DNA of 64,000 bases from Juglans regia. Taxonomy: Eukaryota > Streptophyta > Magnoliopsida > Fagales > Juglandaceae. The translations under genes were made by a program, and so were the position numbers. Under the pieces are notes generated by a model that worked only from the letters and a program-made list of their open reading frames with translations, had not been told where the DNA came from and did no database searches. Positions 11,341-22,500 of the stretch are shown piece after piece. Positions within the stretch are counted from its first letter, which is position 1. Each line of letters starts with the position of its first letter. The stretch is from assembly GCF_001411555.2 (NCBI RefSeq), contig NC_049905.1, positions 20,140,097 through 20,204,096 on the forward strand. The letters are read 5' to 3'.

Positions 11341-11609
11341 GGCCCCGTCTGGAAGTTGGACTGAATTGAGATCAACTCAATTCAGTTTAATTTTAAGCTG
11401 AGTTTAACATCCAAATACTTAACTCTCAAATCACTAAACTCATTTCAACTCAAAATCTCTTTACACACGAGATCCATAACACTTTTCAATTTCTTATAAA
11501 TACAATACATCTAAGCTCATTTTAGGTAGACCCCACAAAACTTATTTCACCATCTCAACCTACTACTATTTATAAAGAACGCAATTCATCTCAACATCCA
11601 AACGGGTCC
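11341..11609. mobile_element. MITE with GGCCCCGTCTGG ends
   Basis: A 269-bp element begins GGCCCCGTCTGGAAGTTGGA and ends ATCCAAACGGGTCC; the ends are inverse of each other with few mismatches, and the match extends about 30 bp inward (CTGAATTGAGAT against ATTCATCTCAAC). TGA flanks it on both sides (11338-11340, 11610-11612), a 3-bp duplication as in PIF/Harbinger MITEs. No transposase. Confidence 0.75.
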
Positions 11610-11699
11610 TGAAAGTTCTATCTCTCTCATCGGCCGAAATTTTTTTTTTTGTAACTTTTGGCTTTGGTTTGTTTTACATCAGTCCCCATTTTTTTTTTT

Positions 11700-12107
11700 G
11701 GATCGTGCTATAGCCCCCCTGGGAGCTCCCGCTGGGGGCTATAGGCATATATTGTATGTGTTTTTTTTTAAGTTGTTTTTTATATAATATTTTTTAAAAA
11801 ATAAAATAAATTTAGAACATCATTAAAAATACTTTTTTAATCAAGAAGTAAAAAAAAAGTTATTAAAAAAATACTTCCTTAATCACGACGTAAAATAAAA
11901 AATCATAAAAAAATATTTTATATTTTACTTCGTGATTAAGCAAGTATTATTTAATAATATTATAAATTTTTTTATTTTTTAAAAATATTTAAAATCATTA
12001 AAAACATCTATATAAAAAAAGAATTAAAAAATACACATGATAAAATACACTAGAGCTCTAGCGGGAGCTCCCAGCGGGAGCCCCTAGCGGGAGCTCCAGC
12101 ATTATCC
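11700..12107. mobile_element. MITE with GGAGCTCCC inverted ends in a T-tract
   Basis: The left end GGATCGTGCTATAGCCCCCC and the inverse of the right end (GGATAATGCTGGAGCTCCCG) match with scattered differences over about 46 bp. Both sides abut runs of ten or eleven T, consistent with a T9-type target duplication as made by Mutator-like elements. Inside each arm GGGAGCTCCC palindromes recur. The AT-rich interior is shared with copies at 5932, 16609 and 47310. Confidence 0.7.
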
Positions 12108-12117
12108 TTTTTTTTTT

Positions 12118-13950
12118 ATATTACAACTTTCTTTGTAGAAATCTAGGCAATGCCAACGTACACAGGTCGTACATAAGAGAATCAACTCCCAAACTAATGA
12201 AAGGACACTTAAATCGGATAGTTAATTAACCCAAAAAACTCAAAATTCTATCTCATTAAAAATTTGTAGAATAAAAAAGAGGGTGAGAAGATCTGAGAGA
12301 TCAACAATAGAAACCATATCAGTGGGCTATAACAGTAGGCATCTTGCGTCATTTCTATTGAGAATACACACTGTTTTGTTTGATTATTAGATAGAGTAGA
12401 AGAAGATGTTATTCGTTTGATTTTCAGATAGACCAGAAAACTATTAAAGATAATAGACTAATAGAAAAACGTGAACTTTTTCAAAAATGGTATAAAAAAA
12501 TTATGAAGAATAAGAAAAGTTCATTTGACCTTATCGGTCAGATGTCTAGTGCTAGACGACTAATGAAGTAATGATCAGAGCTCCAAAGAATATAGCATAG
12601 AAAGTTAACAATATTATAATATTAATTTAAATAAAAATTTTATTTATCATATTGTACACCACACAACACATCTGTTAATTTTGTTTCCTTTTTCTCATAA
12701 CAAATAGATGTGATATATAAATAATGAATAAAATAACTCAATTAGTTTTACAAGAATAACATAAAATAAAATCATTTAAACAAAATAAAATTTTAAAACT
12801 ATATTATTTTCGCGTTCTAAAATTTAAAGAGTCATACTTGAAAAATATGTTTGGTTCATTAGCACTACAAATATCCCATTTAGTTTAGATTTTTAAAATT
12901 TTTGGAAGATTTTCAAACACTTGGCTTAATTTAAAAGTCATCCGCTAGATTTAAAATAAATACCTGAGATAACAATATTTTTTTTCAAGATTTTCTAAAA
13001 TTCTAAGTTTATTTCATGTAAGAACATTTGTCGTATTTGCAAAATATATTGTGACACATGCTATATATAATTTCATGTAGGAACAGTGGCATAAGAGATT
13101 TAATATTCTGTCCATCGGTGACTTAATCAATAACATAAATTTTTTTCTTAAATTTTATACTTTTTTAAAATGAATTATTACTATAATCTATTCATGCATT
13201 TTTTTTTTTTTTCACCAACCGGGCGCTACCTGCATCCACTTCATGAAAGATGGATGCTTTTCTTTTACCAAATATCCATTGCTGTCCCATTAAATTTCAC
13301 AAAAAAACCATCCGACGCCACCAATTCAAAGCAAATCGAGAAGATGACCAATAAATTAGATAAGAAGAAATTAGAATGACTTGCGTCAATAATAATAAAT
13401 AATTTATTTAATAATATTGACGGGACAGCACCTCAGGAGAGTTTAGCCACTGATAATTATAACAATAACATTATAATATGTAGTTCATGAAGTGACGAAT
13501 GGGTTGATGATAGGGCAAAATGCCACGGGCCTCTGAGCTCACCCTCTATCCAATTGGAGCAATATAGGATCTCCAAAAGTGTTTCTTCATAATAGTCAAA
13601 AAGCCATAAAAACAAAGAAATATTGCATGATTTTTATCAGATGGGCCTTGGAGCAGCTATACTGGAAGACCCGATAGTCATTGGATTTGGGAGAGTCCCT
13701 GTGCCAAGTTTTGATATTTATAAGTTAAACAAAAAATAATTTTAAATATAATCTTTTGAGTGTGCAAGTTACGTGCCTTTTTTAAAAAAAAAAAAAAAAA
13801 AGTTTATTAATAAAAAATAATTTCATGTAGATTCCAAATTTATCTTTTCTTTTTTAAAAAAAAAAAAAAAAAACCCACAAGATTTGCATATCTATAATAT
13901 AAATATCATTTCTATGAAAAAATAACTTAAAATATGCCTATGAAGTTTGG
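12118..13950. other. Intergenic, no gene seen
   Basis: About 1.8 kb of AT-rich sequence. A frame at 13170-13379 has no recognisable domain and spans a poly-T tract. A-tracts lie at 13784 and 13856. Confidence 0.5.
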
Positions 13951-13954
13951 AGCC

Positions 13955-14345
13955 AGGTGACCTTTGGCTCGACCCATTTCCTTGGTTCGCGGGGAGGTAA
14001 CCTGTTCACGTAGTCTGTTACTGGACTCGTTCCCACCTATTGACAATCACGACGAAGGTAAGTCTTTTTCCTTTCAATAGCTGAGGACTGACCCGTATTT
14101 TGTCGCAGGAGGGATAAGGCAACCTTTAGACATATCGTTCCCTCTGGCATCCCACGGGAGAGGTAAGTTATTCGGGCAGGCTATAACTGGATCTGCTCCT
14201 ACCTATTGACACTCACAATGAAAGTAAGTTTTTATCTTCAGATGGTCGAGGGCCGACCTGCACTTGTTTGCGCGAAGGATATAGCAGCCTTAGGCATTGA
14301 ACTCGTCCCTTTGGCCTCGTGGGGAGGTAAGCTGCTGATGGAGAT
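13955..14345. repeat. 166-bp tandem repeat beside a Tat-like gypsy element
   Basis: The block around ACCTATTGACAATCACGA (14035) recurs 166 bp later as ACCTATTGACACTCACAA (14201). Other words recur at the same offset, including GGGAGGTAA, AGTCTTTTTCCTTTCAATAG against AGTTTTTATCTTCAGAT, and GACTGACCCG against GGCCGACCTG. About two and a third units are present. It lies just past the 3' side of the minus-strand gypsy integrase, where Tat elements carry long untranslated repeats. Confidence 0.7.
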
Positions 14346-14965
14346 TTCACTGATAGAGATTTCACTGATTGGCATTGAACTCGTCCCTTTGGCCTCGTGG
14401 CCGTAAGTGAGGGTGAAAGGAGTTTCCCTCGTTAGCCTTTTCACTGTGACCCGATAGGCGACAGCAGGAAGTTCTTCTGCCCATGCCCCATTACTATTGT
14501 CAAGCAGCTTCTTGAGCATTCTCATCAATGTTTTGTTGGTCGCCTTCACTTGCCCATTAGATTGGGGGTGCCCTAGTGATGAGTATCGAAACTCAATTCC
14601 TGATTTTCGACACCAATTATGGTGGTGATAGTGCGAGGGATGCCAAATTTGAAAACCACCATATTCCATAGGAATCACGTGATGTTGTTCGCCGTGATGG
14701 TTGCTAAGGCCTCTACCCACTTGGTGAAGTAGTCCACATCTATCATTACAAACTTTACTCCTCCCTTACCAAAGGGAAGTGGGCCGACTAAATCAATTCC
14801 CCATTGGGCGAAAGGCCAAGGAGAAGTGATCAATGTCAATTCTTCCAGTAGGCAGTGGGGGCACCTTAGTTTATTCTTGGCACTTTCGGCATTTCTACGC
14901 ATACTGCTCGACATCTCTCAAGGCCCAGGGCCAGTAATACCCTGCCCTCAGTACCTTTTCGGCTA
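14238..14965 (-). pseudogene. Tat-lineage gypsy integrase, frameshifted
   Basis: On the minus strand the zinc-binding end (GGKVLAEKVLRAGYYWPWAL) lies near 14930-14990. The core follows: PFAQWGIDLVGPLPFGKGG, then VDYFTKWVEALATIT in the frame ending 14675. A second frame carries the rest, ELGIEFRYSS-like text, HPQSNGQVKATNKTLMRMLK, WAEELPAVAYR and ETPFTLTYGHEA. Normal elements carry all this in one frame, so a frameshift lies near 14700. The wording is typical of plant Tat/Ogre gypsy elements. Confidence 0.8.
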
Positions 14966-15364
14966 GCACCTTTCCTCCCGAGTGACTGCCGAAGATCTCT
15001 TCATGTATCTTTGCCAACACGTACTGTGCTTTTTCAAGGAAGATGCACCTCAAGAGAGGTGTCGAGTGGCCCCTTCAGTACATAATTCCCTCGATCAAAG
15101 TGTAGCTTGCTGCTCGGTTTCTGATCTTTCTAGCCTCGTGCCTATCATCGGGAACCTCATTGGTATCCAAGTACTTGAGTTTGTCCCTCACCCAATATGT
15201 GGCTTTGGGCGCCAACTTATCCACTTTCTGATTTTCTGCCATCGGCATCTACTGAATCTAGAAGTATTTGAAATAGGGGCACTCGGCTTCTACTAGTGCC
15301 AAGTATTTTTTTTTAATTTTTCACTCTTTACAGAAAACTCCCATCGCACTTGATTGACCACCAC

Positions 15365-16054
15365 TCAAGAGTTGGCATGTACTTCAATTTTGATGGCACC
15401 CAAAGATCTGGCCACAACCAACCTTGAAAGCAGCGCTTCGTACTCCGCTTCGTTGTTTCTAGTTTTGAAAGCCAATTTGATGGCGTAATTGTACTTTGTT
15501 CCTTCGGATGTAGCGATATGCACCCTTACTCCCCTTCTAGTCCGACAAGATGAGCCATTTACGAAAACTTGCCAGGGCTTCGTGGGAGGTGCATGATCTC
15601 TTTTTGCCGAGAAACCAATAAACTCGACAATGAAGTCTACCAGTACTTGCCCCTTGATGGTGTTCTGCGGTGCACTGTCGATGTCAAATTTGCTCATTTC
15701 TACTGCCCAGTTCATGAGCCAACCTGAGGCGTTCGGTCGTTGCAATATCTTTTTGAGGGGAATTTCTATGAGGACCCTTACTGGGTGAGCTTGGAAATAC
15801 AAGCGTAACTTGCGCTTGGTTACTACTAGCGCAAAGGCCAGCTGTTATACTGGAGTATCTAGCTTCAGCCCCACGATATGCTCAGCTGGTGTAGTAAACT
15901 GACCTAAGGCGTCCAGTCGTTGCAATATCTTTTTTCAGGGAAGTTTCTATGAGGACCCTTACTGGATGAGCTTGGAAGTACAAGCGTAGCTTGCGCTTGG
16001 TTACTACCAGCGCAAAGGCCAGCTGTTATACTGGGGTATCTAGCTTCAACCACA
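15365..16054 (-). pseudogene. Tat-lineage gypsy tandem RNase H region
   Basis: The minus-strand frame 15802-15365 begins in the first RNase H end (YFQAHPVRVL, ILQRPNASGWLMNW) and continues through KGQVLVDFI into the additional archaeal-type RNase H peculiar to Tat elements (WQVFVNGSS, then NNEAEYEALLSRL). The first catalytic aspartate of that domain (usually VDGSS) is an asparagine here. Sequence toward 16054 extends the upstream RNase H and contains a duplicated block described separately. With the integrase at 14238-14965 it forms one decayed element. Confidence 0.8.
15721..16054. repeat. 180-bp duplication inside the Tat RNase H
   Basis: AACCTGAGGCGTTCGGTCGT at 15721 recurs as GACCTAAGGCGTCCAGTCGT at 15901. 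The copies then run in parallel for about 150 bp with scattered substitutions (AGGACCCTTACTGG, CTTGCGCTTGGTTACTAC, GCTGTTATACTGG). Copy one is 15721-15873, copy two 15901-16054. It reads as a local tandem duplication within the element after or during its decay. Confidence 0.85.
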
Positions 16055-16149
16055 CCAAGCTATGGGGGTTTCTGGAGGCTCAAGTTTCTTGACTTGGTCG
16101 GGAACTTTTTGGATAGTCCACTACCACCACAGTTAGGCTTCTTGACACA

Positions 16150-16290
16150 ACTCGAGCACATGGAGATCGGTTACAGCGCGCTTGAAGGTACTTGGACACT
16201 TTTAACGCCAATCTCTCTGGCACACTTGCACCTGAGCTTGAAAAATTGACAAAGCTCAAGAGCTTGCTACTCAAGTCAAATTGCGTATTG
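16150..16290 (+). pseudogene. Leucine-rich repeat fragment of a receptor-kinase type
   Basis: The frame near 16200-16280 reads NLSGTLAPELEKLTKLKSLL followed by LKSN, the consensus of the first LRR of small LRR receptor-like kinases (G-x-L-x-P-E-L-x-x-L-x-x-L-x-x-L). Nothing kinase-like follows; the frame soon passes into unrelated sequence. It directly borders the Tat remnant, so it could be a captured gene scrap or the stub of a destroyed gene. Identification rests on one repeat. Confidence 0.35.
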
Positions 16291-16608
16291 GTGCATGCGA
16301 CAGTGCGAGGGAAAGGAGTTTTGGCCATTGAGTCCTTCCGACCCTTTCGTAATAATACAGAAGCAAAACAAAGTATTCCGTTTCCGTTCATTTCAATTTG
16401 GGTTGGATAAATTTGTTCGGAATAATCGAAAATCTCGGGCCGGTGGGGTCAATAGGTTAAAATTTAAATGTACAGCCTATTAACAGATGATCATATGTTT
16501 ATGATTCAATATAAGTACTATATATATATAAATATATATAACGTTTTACCTTCTGCAACATTTCTCCAAAAAAAAAACAATGTTAATAAATAAATAAATC
16601 AAGAGAAA

Positions 16609-16780
16609 TGTTTTGGGTCCGAAGCTGTGTCCCGAATCATTTTTTTTTTTTTACTTAATAATTAAAGAAGTATTTTTTAATAATATTGTGATTTTTTTTA
16701 AAAAAATATTTATGATGATTAAACAAATACATAAAAAATAAAAAAGTAAAATATACATTTGGGTCACTTTTTTGGCGACT
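16609..16780. mobile_element. MITE copy related to 11700-12107
   Basis: It starts near GAGAAATGTTTTGGGTCC, has the shared core TTACTTAATAATTAAAGAAG then TATTTTTTAATAATATTGTG, and ends near TATACATTTGGGTCAC, roughly inverse to the start. A copy with the same layout lies at 47310. Confidence 0.5.
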
Positions 16781-16789
16781 GTAGTAGAA

Positions 16790-17900
16790 CTCATAAATCA
16801 AATTAAGGAGCTACAAAGATAATTCTATTTTTAGATAAGATACAATGATAATTGAGATAAATTGAATTCACGTCCAACTCACTTTTTAAATGACATTAGT
16901 TATATGGTTATATTAAATTAGAATTGGGTTGAAACTAAATTCAACCTATTTGAAGATTTCATCGATTGTACCATATATAGTAGTACAAGAAAAAACTATT
17001 ATTTATGATGAAAATGACTATTTATGATGCGAATGACTCATCTTGAAATGAAATGATCATCTTCGTGACAAATAGCTAACCACATATAAATATTTTTCTT
17101 GTATTGATATTATAGATATACAGAGAGAGAGGTTCAATTTTCTGCATGTTCAAATTATCAAGATTGAAATGGAATGCTTTAATGGGATTTAATGGGAAAT
17201 CTTATCCCTCCCAAGGCAAACATCAAATTCTTTCATAAGTGGAAATTTATATTTTTTCTTATCCATCTTATGCAGATCATTCTTATCAAGGTTTTGATTT
17301 TAGTACGTTGAATGAATTAATACATGATATTAAGTAATAAGTTGCATGCACTGGTGATTTTTTAACCTTGACGTGCATGCCAAGGGATTATTGGACCAAA
17401 AGCGTCTCCAGGCTCCAGCTATCTGTCTAACTTTTAAATAAAATTAAATAAAATATATCTATCTTTCTTCAAATGGTAAAGAATATTTAAATTAAAAGCT
17501 TATTTATAGAGAATCTTTGGAAATAAAAAACGAATCTGATCATCTAGCTAGACCAAGATAAATATAAATATATATATATATATATTTATATATATAATCT
17601 CTTCCTTTAGGAAGCAATTAAGAGATCGAAAATAACCCATTTGAAACCTCCAATATAATATTACCACAAAAATTAAGAACAAAGGAGATTCTTCCTTTTT
17701 AAATCCAACACTCAATACGACTCGAAGATGATACTCAACATGACATGCCTTAATTTGTCCTTAATTAAAAAACCCTATTGAGAAATTACCTGGAAACTTC
17801 TACTTATTTATTTTATTAGAAATCCTTTACGCATGCTAGATAGGAATCCGAAAAGTAGGCAACATGAGAAACTAACACTTGTATGAATACAAAATAATAA
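16790..17900. other. Intergenic, no gene seen
   Basis: AT-rich DNA with a (TA)n microsatellite at 17562-17597 and a short TATATAT run near 16518. No coding frame. Confidence 0.5.
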
Positions 17901-17904
17901 GAAA

Positions 17905-18310
17905 AATTCTACTCATCATCTTTGCACTGTATATCACACATGATTTTTTAGTTTTTTTAATTTTTTCTTCTTACTAAATGCCTGCTGTATGGATGATGAG
18001 TAGAAGAACTCAATTAATTTAAAAGGAATAAAATAAAAGAAATTAAAATAAGTGTGGTGTGTTGGATGATGAATATCAAAATTGTATATAAAATAGATAT
18101 ATAAAAAGTTGTAGCGTTTATCTTTAGGAGCTTTCCTACCTATCATCCCCACACACCACACATTATACTTTTATTTTTTATTTTTTATTTTATTATTCTT
18201 AAACTTATTGAATTCTTCTACTTACTATCTATATATCACATATTTGGTATGAGAAAAAAATAAAAAAAGTATGGTGGATGGAGATGATGAGTAGCAAAGC
18301 TTTTATCTTT
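17905..18310. mobile_element. Cluster of nested hairpin MITEs
   Basis: TTCTACTCATCATC (17910) is the inverse of GATGATGAGTAGAAGAA (17992). Then GTGTGGTGTGTTGGATGAT (18052) is nearly inverse to ATCATCCCCACACACCACAC (18143). TTCTTCTACTTACTATC (18213) roughly mirrors GGAGATGATGAGTAGCAA (18280). Three related foldbacks therefore sit head to tail or nested in 400 bp. I cannot assign individual target duplications. Confidence 0.55.
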
Positions 18311-18378
18311 ACTTTGTGTGAATATATATTGTCCCATGTATGTACGCCGGCCATGCTTTTATGAGAATAAAGTAATGT

Positions 18379-18548
18379 TGCAACGTACCAATAGAAGGAT
18401 CAAACTACATGGCGTATACTCTAAAATAACTAGTCAATTATATAATTGGAATCCTATTGTAACTTTATAAAAAACAATAACTTTTTTTGTAAGTAATGTG
18501 AAATCTCAAACACCACCTATTATTATCCTTAACACGTGGGGTATCACA
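18379..18548. mobile_element. Solo LTR of the TRIM family seen in the PTM-like gene
   Basis: The block starts TGCAACGTACCAATAG, ends GGGGTATCACA, and follows the LTR of the TRIM at 43503-43944 step by step: AACTACATGGCGTATACTCT, AACTAGTCAATTATA, CACCACCTATTATTATCC. The 5-bp AATGT flanks it exactly on both sides (18374-18378 and 18549-18553). One LTR with an intact target duplication and no internal region is the signature of unequal recombination between the two LTRs. Confidence 0.8.
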
Positions 18549-18553
18549 AATGT

Positions 18554-18931
18554 CACACTGGAAAGCACATGGAGAAAAGAAAACCCGACAAGAGAAAATC
18601 AGAAGACCGAAGATGCCAAATAAGCATGGAATCATGGGAGAAACTGTTCTGTTTTGTAGTGGGTTCGATGCGTTGGAATAGGTTCTTGAAGGCGAAAAAG
18701 TACGTATCCCAATTTGATGAAATCTTGCAGTGGAACGATTCAGCCAGAGAGAAGGCTTTCCACGATGCAAAGACTCAGTTTTGGCTAAAGTTGAATGGCC
18801 TCCCATGCAACATGATTCCCATGCCCAGTTCAGATCTTTACATCGATGATCATATATATCGATTGGGATCCCAAGATTGATCCCCATCTTTTGAAAGGCT
18901 TGGAAGTTGCTGTCGATGAAGTACTACTGGA
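18554..18931 (+). pseudogene. Fragment of an uncharacterised plant gene, frameshifted and interrupted
   Basis: A frame open from about 18536 to 18880 reads SMESWEKLFCFVVGSMRWNR, LKAKKYVSQFDEILQWNDSA, then KAFHDAKTQFWLKLNGLPC and SDLYIDD. The text is rich in Trp, Phe and acidic residues and looks like a genuine cytoplasmic or nuclear plant protein, reminiscent of an uncharacterised conserved family, but I cannot name a function. At about 18860 the sense moves to another frame (IDWDPKIDPHLLKGLEVAVDE), so one base has been gained or lost. At 18940 a hAT-like element ends the frame. The 5' end abuts the solo LTR. No promoter or stop can be assigned. Confidence 0.5.
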
Positions 18932-18939
18932 ATTAGCAG

Positions 18940-19585
18940 TAGGGCTGTACAACAAACCGGAGAACCGACCGGAATCAACTCAGACCGGCCAACCGAGCTC
19001 GGAACCGGCCGAAACTGGTGGAGGACTGGTTTGCGTGTGGTACAAAATTGAGAAAACCGATATCGGCCAGTTCGGCGTCGGTTCGAACCTGGTTCAAACT
19101 ACTGAACCAACCGACTAAAGAAATTAAATTTTTTTTTTATACTCTGTACTTAAAATGACGCCGTTCTACTTAAGTTTAAGTGGAACGACGTCGTTTACTC
19201 TTATAGTTGTGTTTCAAACATAACTGAAATGACGTCCTTTGATCAAACGACGTCGTTTTATTTATAACGTATTAAAACAAATAAGTAGAACGATGCCGCG
19301 TCGTTTCGATACCAATCCGTCTTCTTCCTTGCGTCTCAGTTCTCATCCTCGCTCTCTCTCTCTTCTTTGCAACTCTCTCTCTCTCTCTCTCTAGTTTCTA
19401 CTCTCTTAGACAAAGCTCGGTCTGAGAACCGACCGCGAACCGCCATAGAAATGAAGCATCGGCCGGCGTCGGCGTTTCTCCTCCCCATCGACCGGTTTTG
19501 GCCAGTTTTCTCCCCAAAAACTTAAGCCTCAGTCGGTGTCGATTTTATCCAAAAACCGCGCCGAAGGGGTCGGTTTTCACCCATA
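18940..19585. mobile_element. 646-bp non-autonomous hAT-like element
   Basis: It begins TAGGGCTGTACAACAAACCG and ends GGTCGGTTTTCACCCATA, short inverted termini of the TAGGG type. The flanking 8-mers are ATTAGCAG (18932-18939) and ATTAGCAT (19586-19593), a near-perfect 8-bp duplication as hAT transposase makes. Inside are ACCGGCC-rich arms, several ACGACGTCGTTT palindromes (19188-19255) and a CT run at 19340-19392. No transposase is present; short frames such as 18846-19118 translate the GC-rich arms and are not genes. Confidence 0.75.
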
Positions 19586-19593
19586 ATTAGCAT

Positions 19594-22500
19594 ATCAGGC
19601 GAACGAGCAAGAGAATACTAATGTTTCGGGTTGATAATGTTAAATATTTTAATGTGAACATTAATAACTGATTTTTCGATTTTCTATGGTCCATGATAAT
19701 AAAATAATAACAGTTAGAAAACGCGCCTCCCACCATTATAGTTTGATAGAGAATCTGACCTGACTATGAGATAAGGATCACCCTAACAACTTTACCTCCG
19801 AGTGTCTCCCGATAACTAGAGGCACAATGATATTGTAGGTGAAAACCCTTCACCCCTCAATACTATTTATAGACTTCTGGTCATTAATAAATCTAGAGAC
19901 TTTGTGTCTCACTGTGAATAGATATTGAGTTAATCTTATCCTATTGTAACTCATCAATTAAGTGATAATTATTGAACTAGTCTAAACCCATCAGGATATG
20001 AGCGTGTGGGATATAGAGTTTAAATAAACTCTTACACATAATTCCTGGCAGCCAATTAGTTTTGTGCTTTTGGAGGGGCTATGTACAGTTTGATTAGCTC
20101 TTTCAGTCAAATGGAAAGATTAACCGAGATTCCTCCTCCTATACGTCGATCGATAATATTGATACAGCATACACCTTGATTTTGGATTAATTTTTGTATC
20201 CTGAATGTGTTTATTTATAATCATGTACATTATCTTTTTCTGAAAAGGAAATTAATAGCCAAGTTTCCCCGAACCAGGTAAGAACCTAGCTAGTCTCAAC
20301 CATGTCTCAATTGTACTAGTCCTTATCAGTTTTTCCCGTGTGGTTTGGCGTGTACTGTGTTCTAGTTCGAATCCGAATATGATTTACCTTACATTTTTAG
20401 TATTAGTCGCTTAAGCCTTAATGATTCATTAAATTCCCTAATGAGATTTGAGGGAATACTCTGAACTTCTCGCCATCTAAGCATCTCGTGATGTTTGATT
20501 TCTAGCGGATAGGATGTTACTATATATAGTCACGTTTAGGAGAACTCCTTGATCCTATCCTATTATATCTAGCAAAAAATAAAAAATAAAAAATGATTCT
20601 CAAATGAGAGAGACAAAAACACTTAAAATAGTCTTTATTGTATTTATTGAGCATTTTTAATATTATATAAAAAAACCCCACATTTACAGTTTTTTCCTAC
20701 CTATGTTCTTTGATTCATTCTTACGTACAACGATAATTCTTTTATTCTTTTTCGGGAGATAATTGCAGTACATTTTTCCCCAATATTCATTGATCAGCAT
20801 TGTTATATGACCAAAAATTTCCAAATTGTTCATTCAGTGTTGAAACAGTGGTTGAACCTGTTTTGCATGACATGTAACGTTTGTCATGTCACGAACCAAA
20901 TCCTCATCTTGGCACATCCCATTGCACTCGTGGAGGCGTTCTTAGTTAAGAGGGTTGAAAACTAGCCGAGTTACGTAGCTGTTCATGGAGAGCAACGTGA
21001 ATGACGGAACATATGGATGCATGCATGCATATGCAGATTCCATTCAAAATTTCAAACCATAACATCATGATCATGCATATTTCCATGTTCATAAATCCAC
21101 GTCGATGCTGGGTTGAGATTCTTCTTTCTCGGTTTGTGTTTAAGGTAAACTAGGTAATGAGTGATCAGATCATGTCAAAGAACTTGGAAGAAGTGTAAAA
21201 CTATTTCCCAACGTGGGAAGCTGAGGGTTTCTCATCTGTTTCCAATTGAAATCTGGATTATGAAGACATCGATACAAGTCCCCTGTTGTTGATGCCATTG
21301 CCAAACCTGGTTTATGAGGACATTGCAGAGATATACCGCTAGAAGGGCGAAGTTGATCATGGCGGTTGGTTCCTTTACAGACTCAAGCTGAAAAACAAAT
21401 CCCTCTGCTCTCTTTATTGCCATGGAAAAATCCATTGGCTTCATTCATCATCTCTCTCTTTGGAAGTCTGTCTCTGTCTTTCTCAGAAAGGAGAGGATGA
21501 GCAGTCTCTGTCTCCCTCCCTCCGTGTGGGTTTTGTTACGGGCCTACAGGAAACATGTCTCGGAGCGAGTTGGAGCACTCTGAGAAAGACATTTTGCATG
21601 TAATATTCACTTTCTTTCTTTTCACTACTAAATCCATCCACTCTGATTGCTTCAATTAGTGAGGAATTGAAGTAAAAGAAATTGGAGTTATCCTTTTATT
21701 CATTTATTTTTTTGTGAAGCTCCCCAATATTATTTTGACTTGTTTTTGTAAATGAAGAAGAAAAATTCATGGAAAAGAAAGTTTCGTTTTTCTTTTCTTC
21801 GTTATTGTTAAGTGCTGTATAAAAATATATTAACACACCCAAGTTTTAGCTTCTGTTTGATCACTTGGAAAGTAGGGAAAACAGAAAATTTTGTTATGTC
21901 AAAGCACTCTTTTTTAAAAATTGAAAATTGAAAATCTTCATTCCTCTAGTTTTTTCTTTATTCTTTGAAGTAGACTTTATCAAGCTACATGCCTGAATTG
22001 CAAATTATAGTGCAATGAGGACCGCTGTCAATGATGGACCGTACTTCTTCTCCACCTATGCTTCCTTCTCCATATATGACATGAGCAATTGCTTGTTGTC
22101 ATCGACATGATAACCCATTTAACTGCAAAACACAGTGCTAGTAAACACAAGGCAATTGCAGCTATTTCCTGTTATTGAGATTACGTATTGAGCCCCCAGC
22201 CGATTTGATTTGTGCTCAATACCAATGAGATGATCATCTTAGGGTGTGTCAATGGATGCCCCAATAGTATGGGGTTTGAAGAGACAGTGCAGTACACAAT
22301 CTTCATAATGTTTTACTTTGCAGTCAATCAAATGGTGGAAGGACAAGCGCGCAATGTCTGTCTATAACATCGGCGAAAAAGAGCGGTGGTGTTTGCCCAT
22401 TATGGGCTATGTCAAGTACTTCTTTTTAAGACAATATGCTTCTGAGTGAAGTCAAATTTCTGGTACTCCTGTTAGCAAATCTTCCTTGTTGATGGTATTT

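Noticed and set aside
14982..15296. 104-codon plus-strand frame
   Set aside because: Antisense to the decayed Tat element between integrase and RNase H; no domain.
20360..20385. AGTTCGAATCCG, similar to a tRNA/SINE B box
   Set aside because: No A box at proper distance and no acceptor-stem pairing, so neither a tRNA nor a SINE can be supported.
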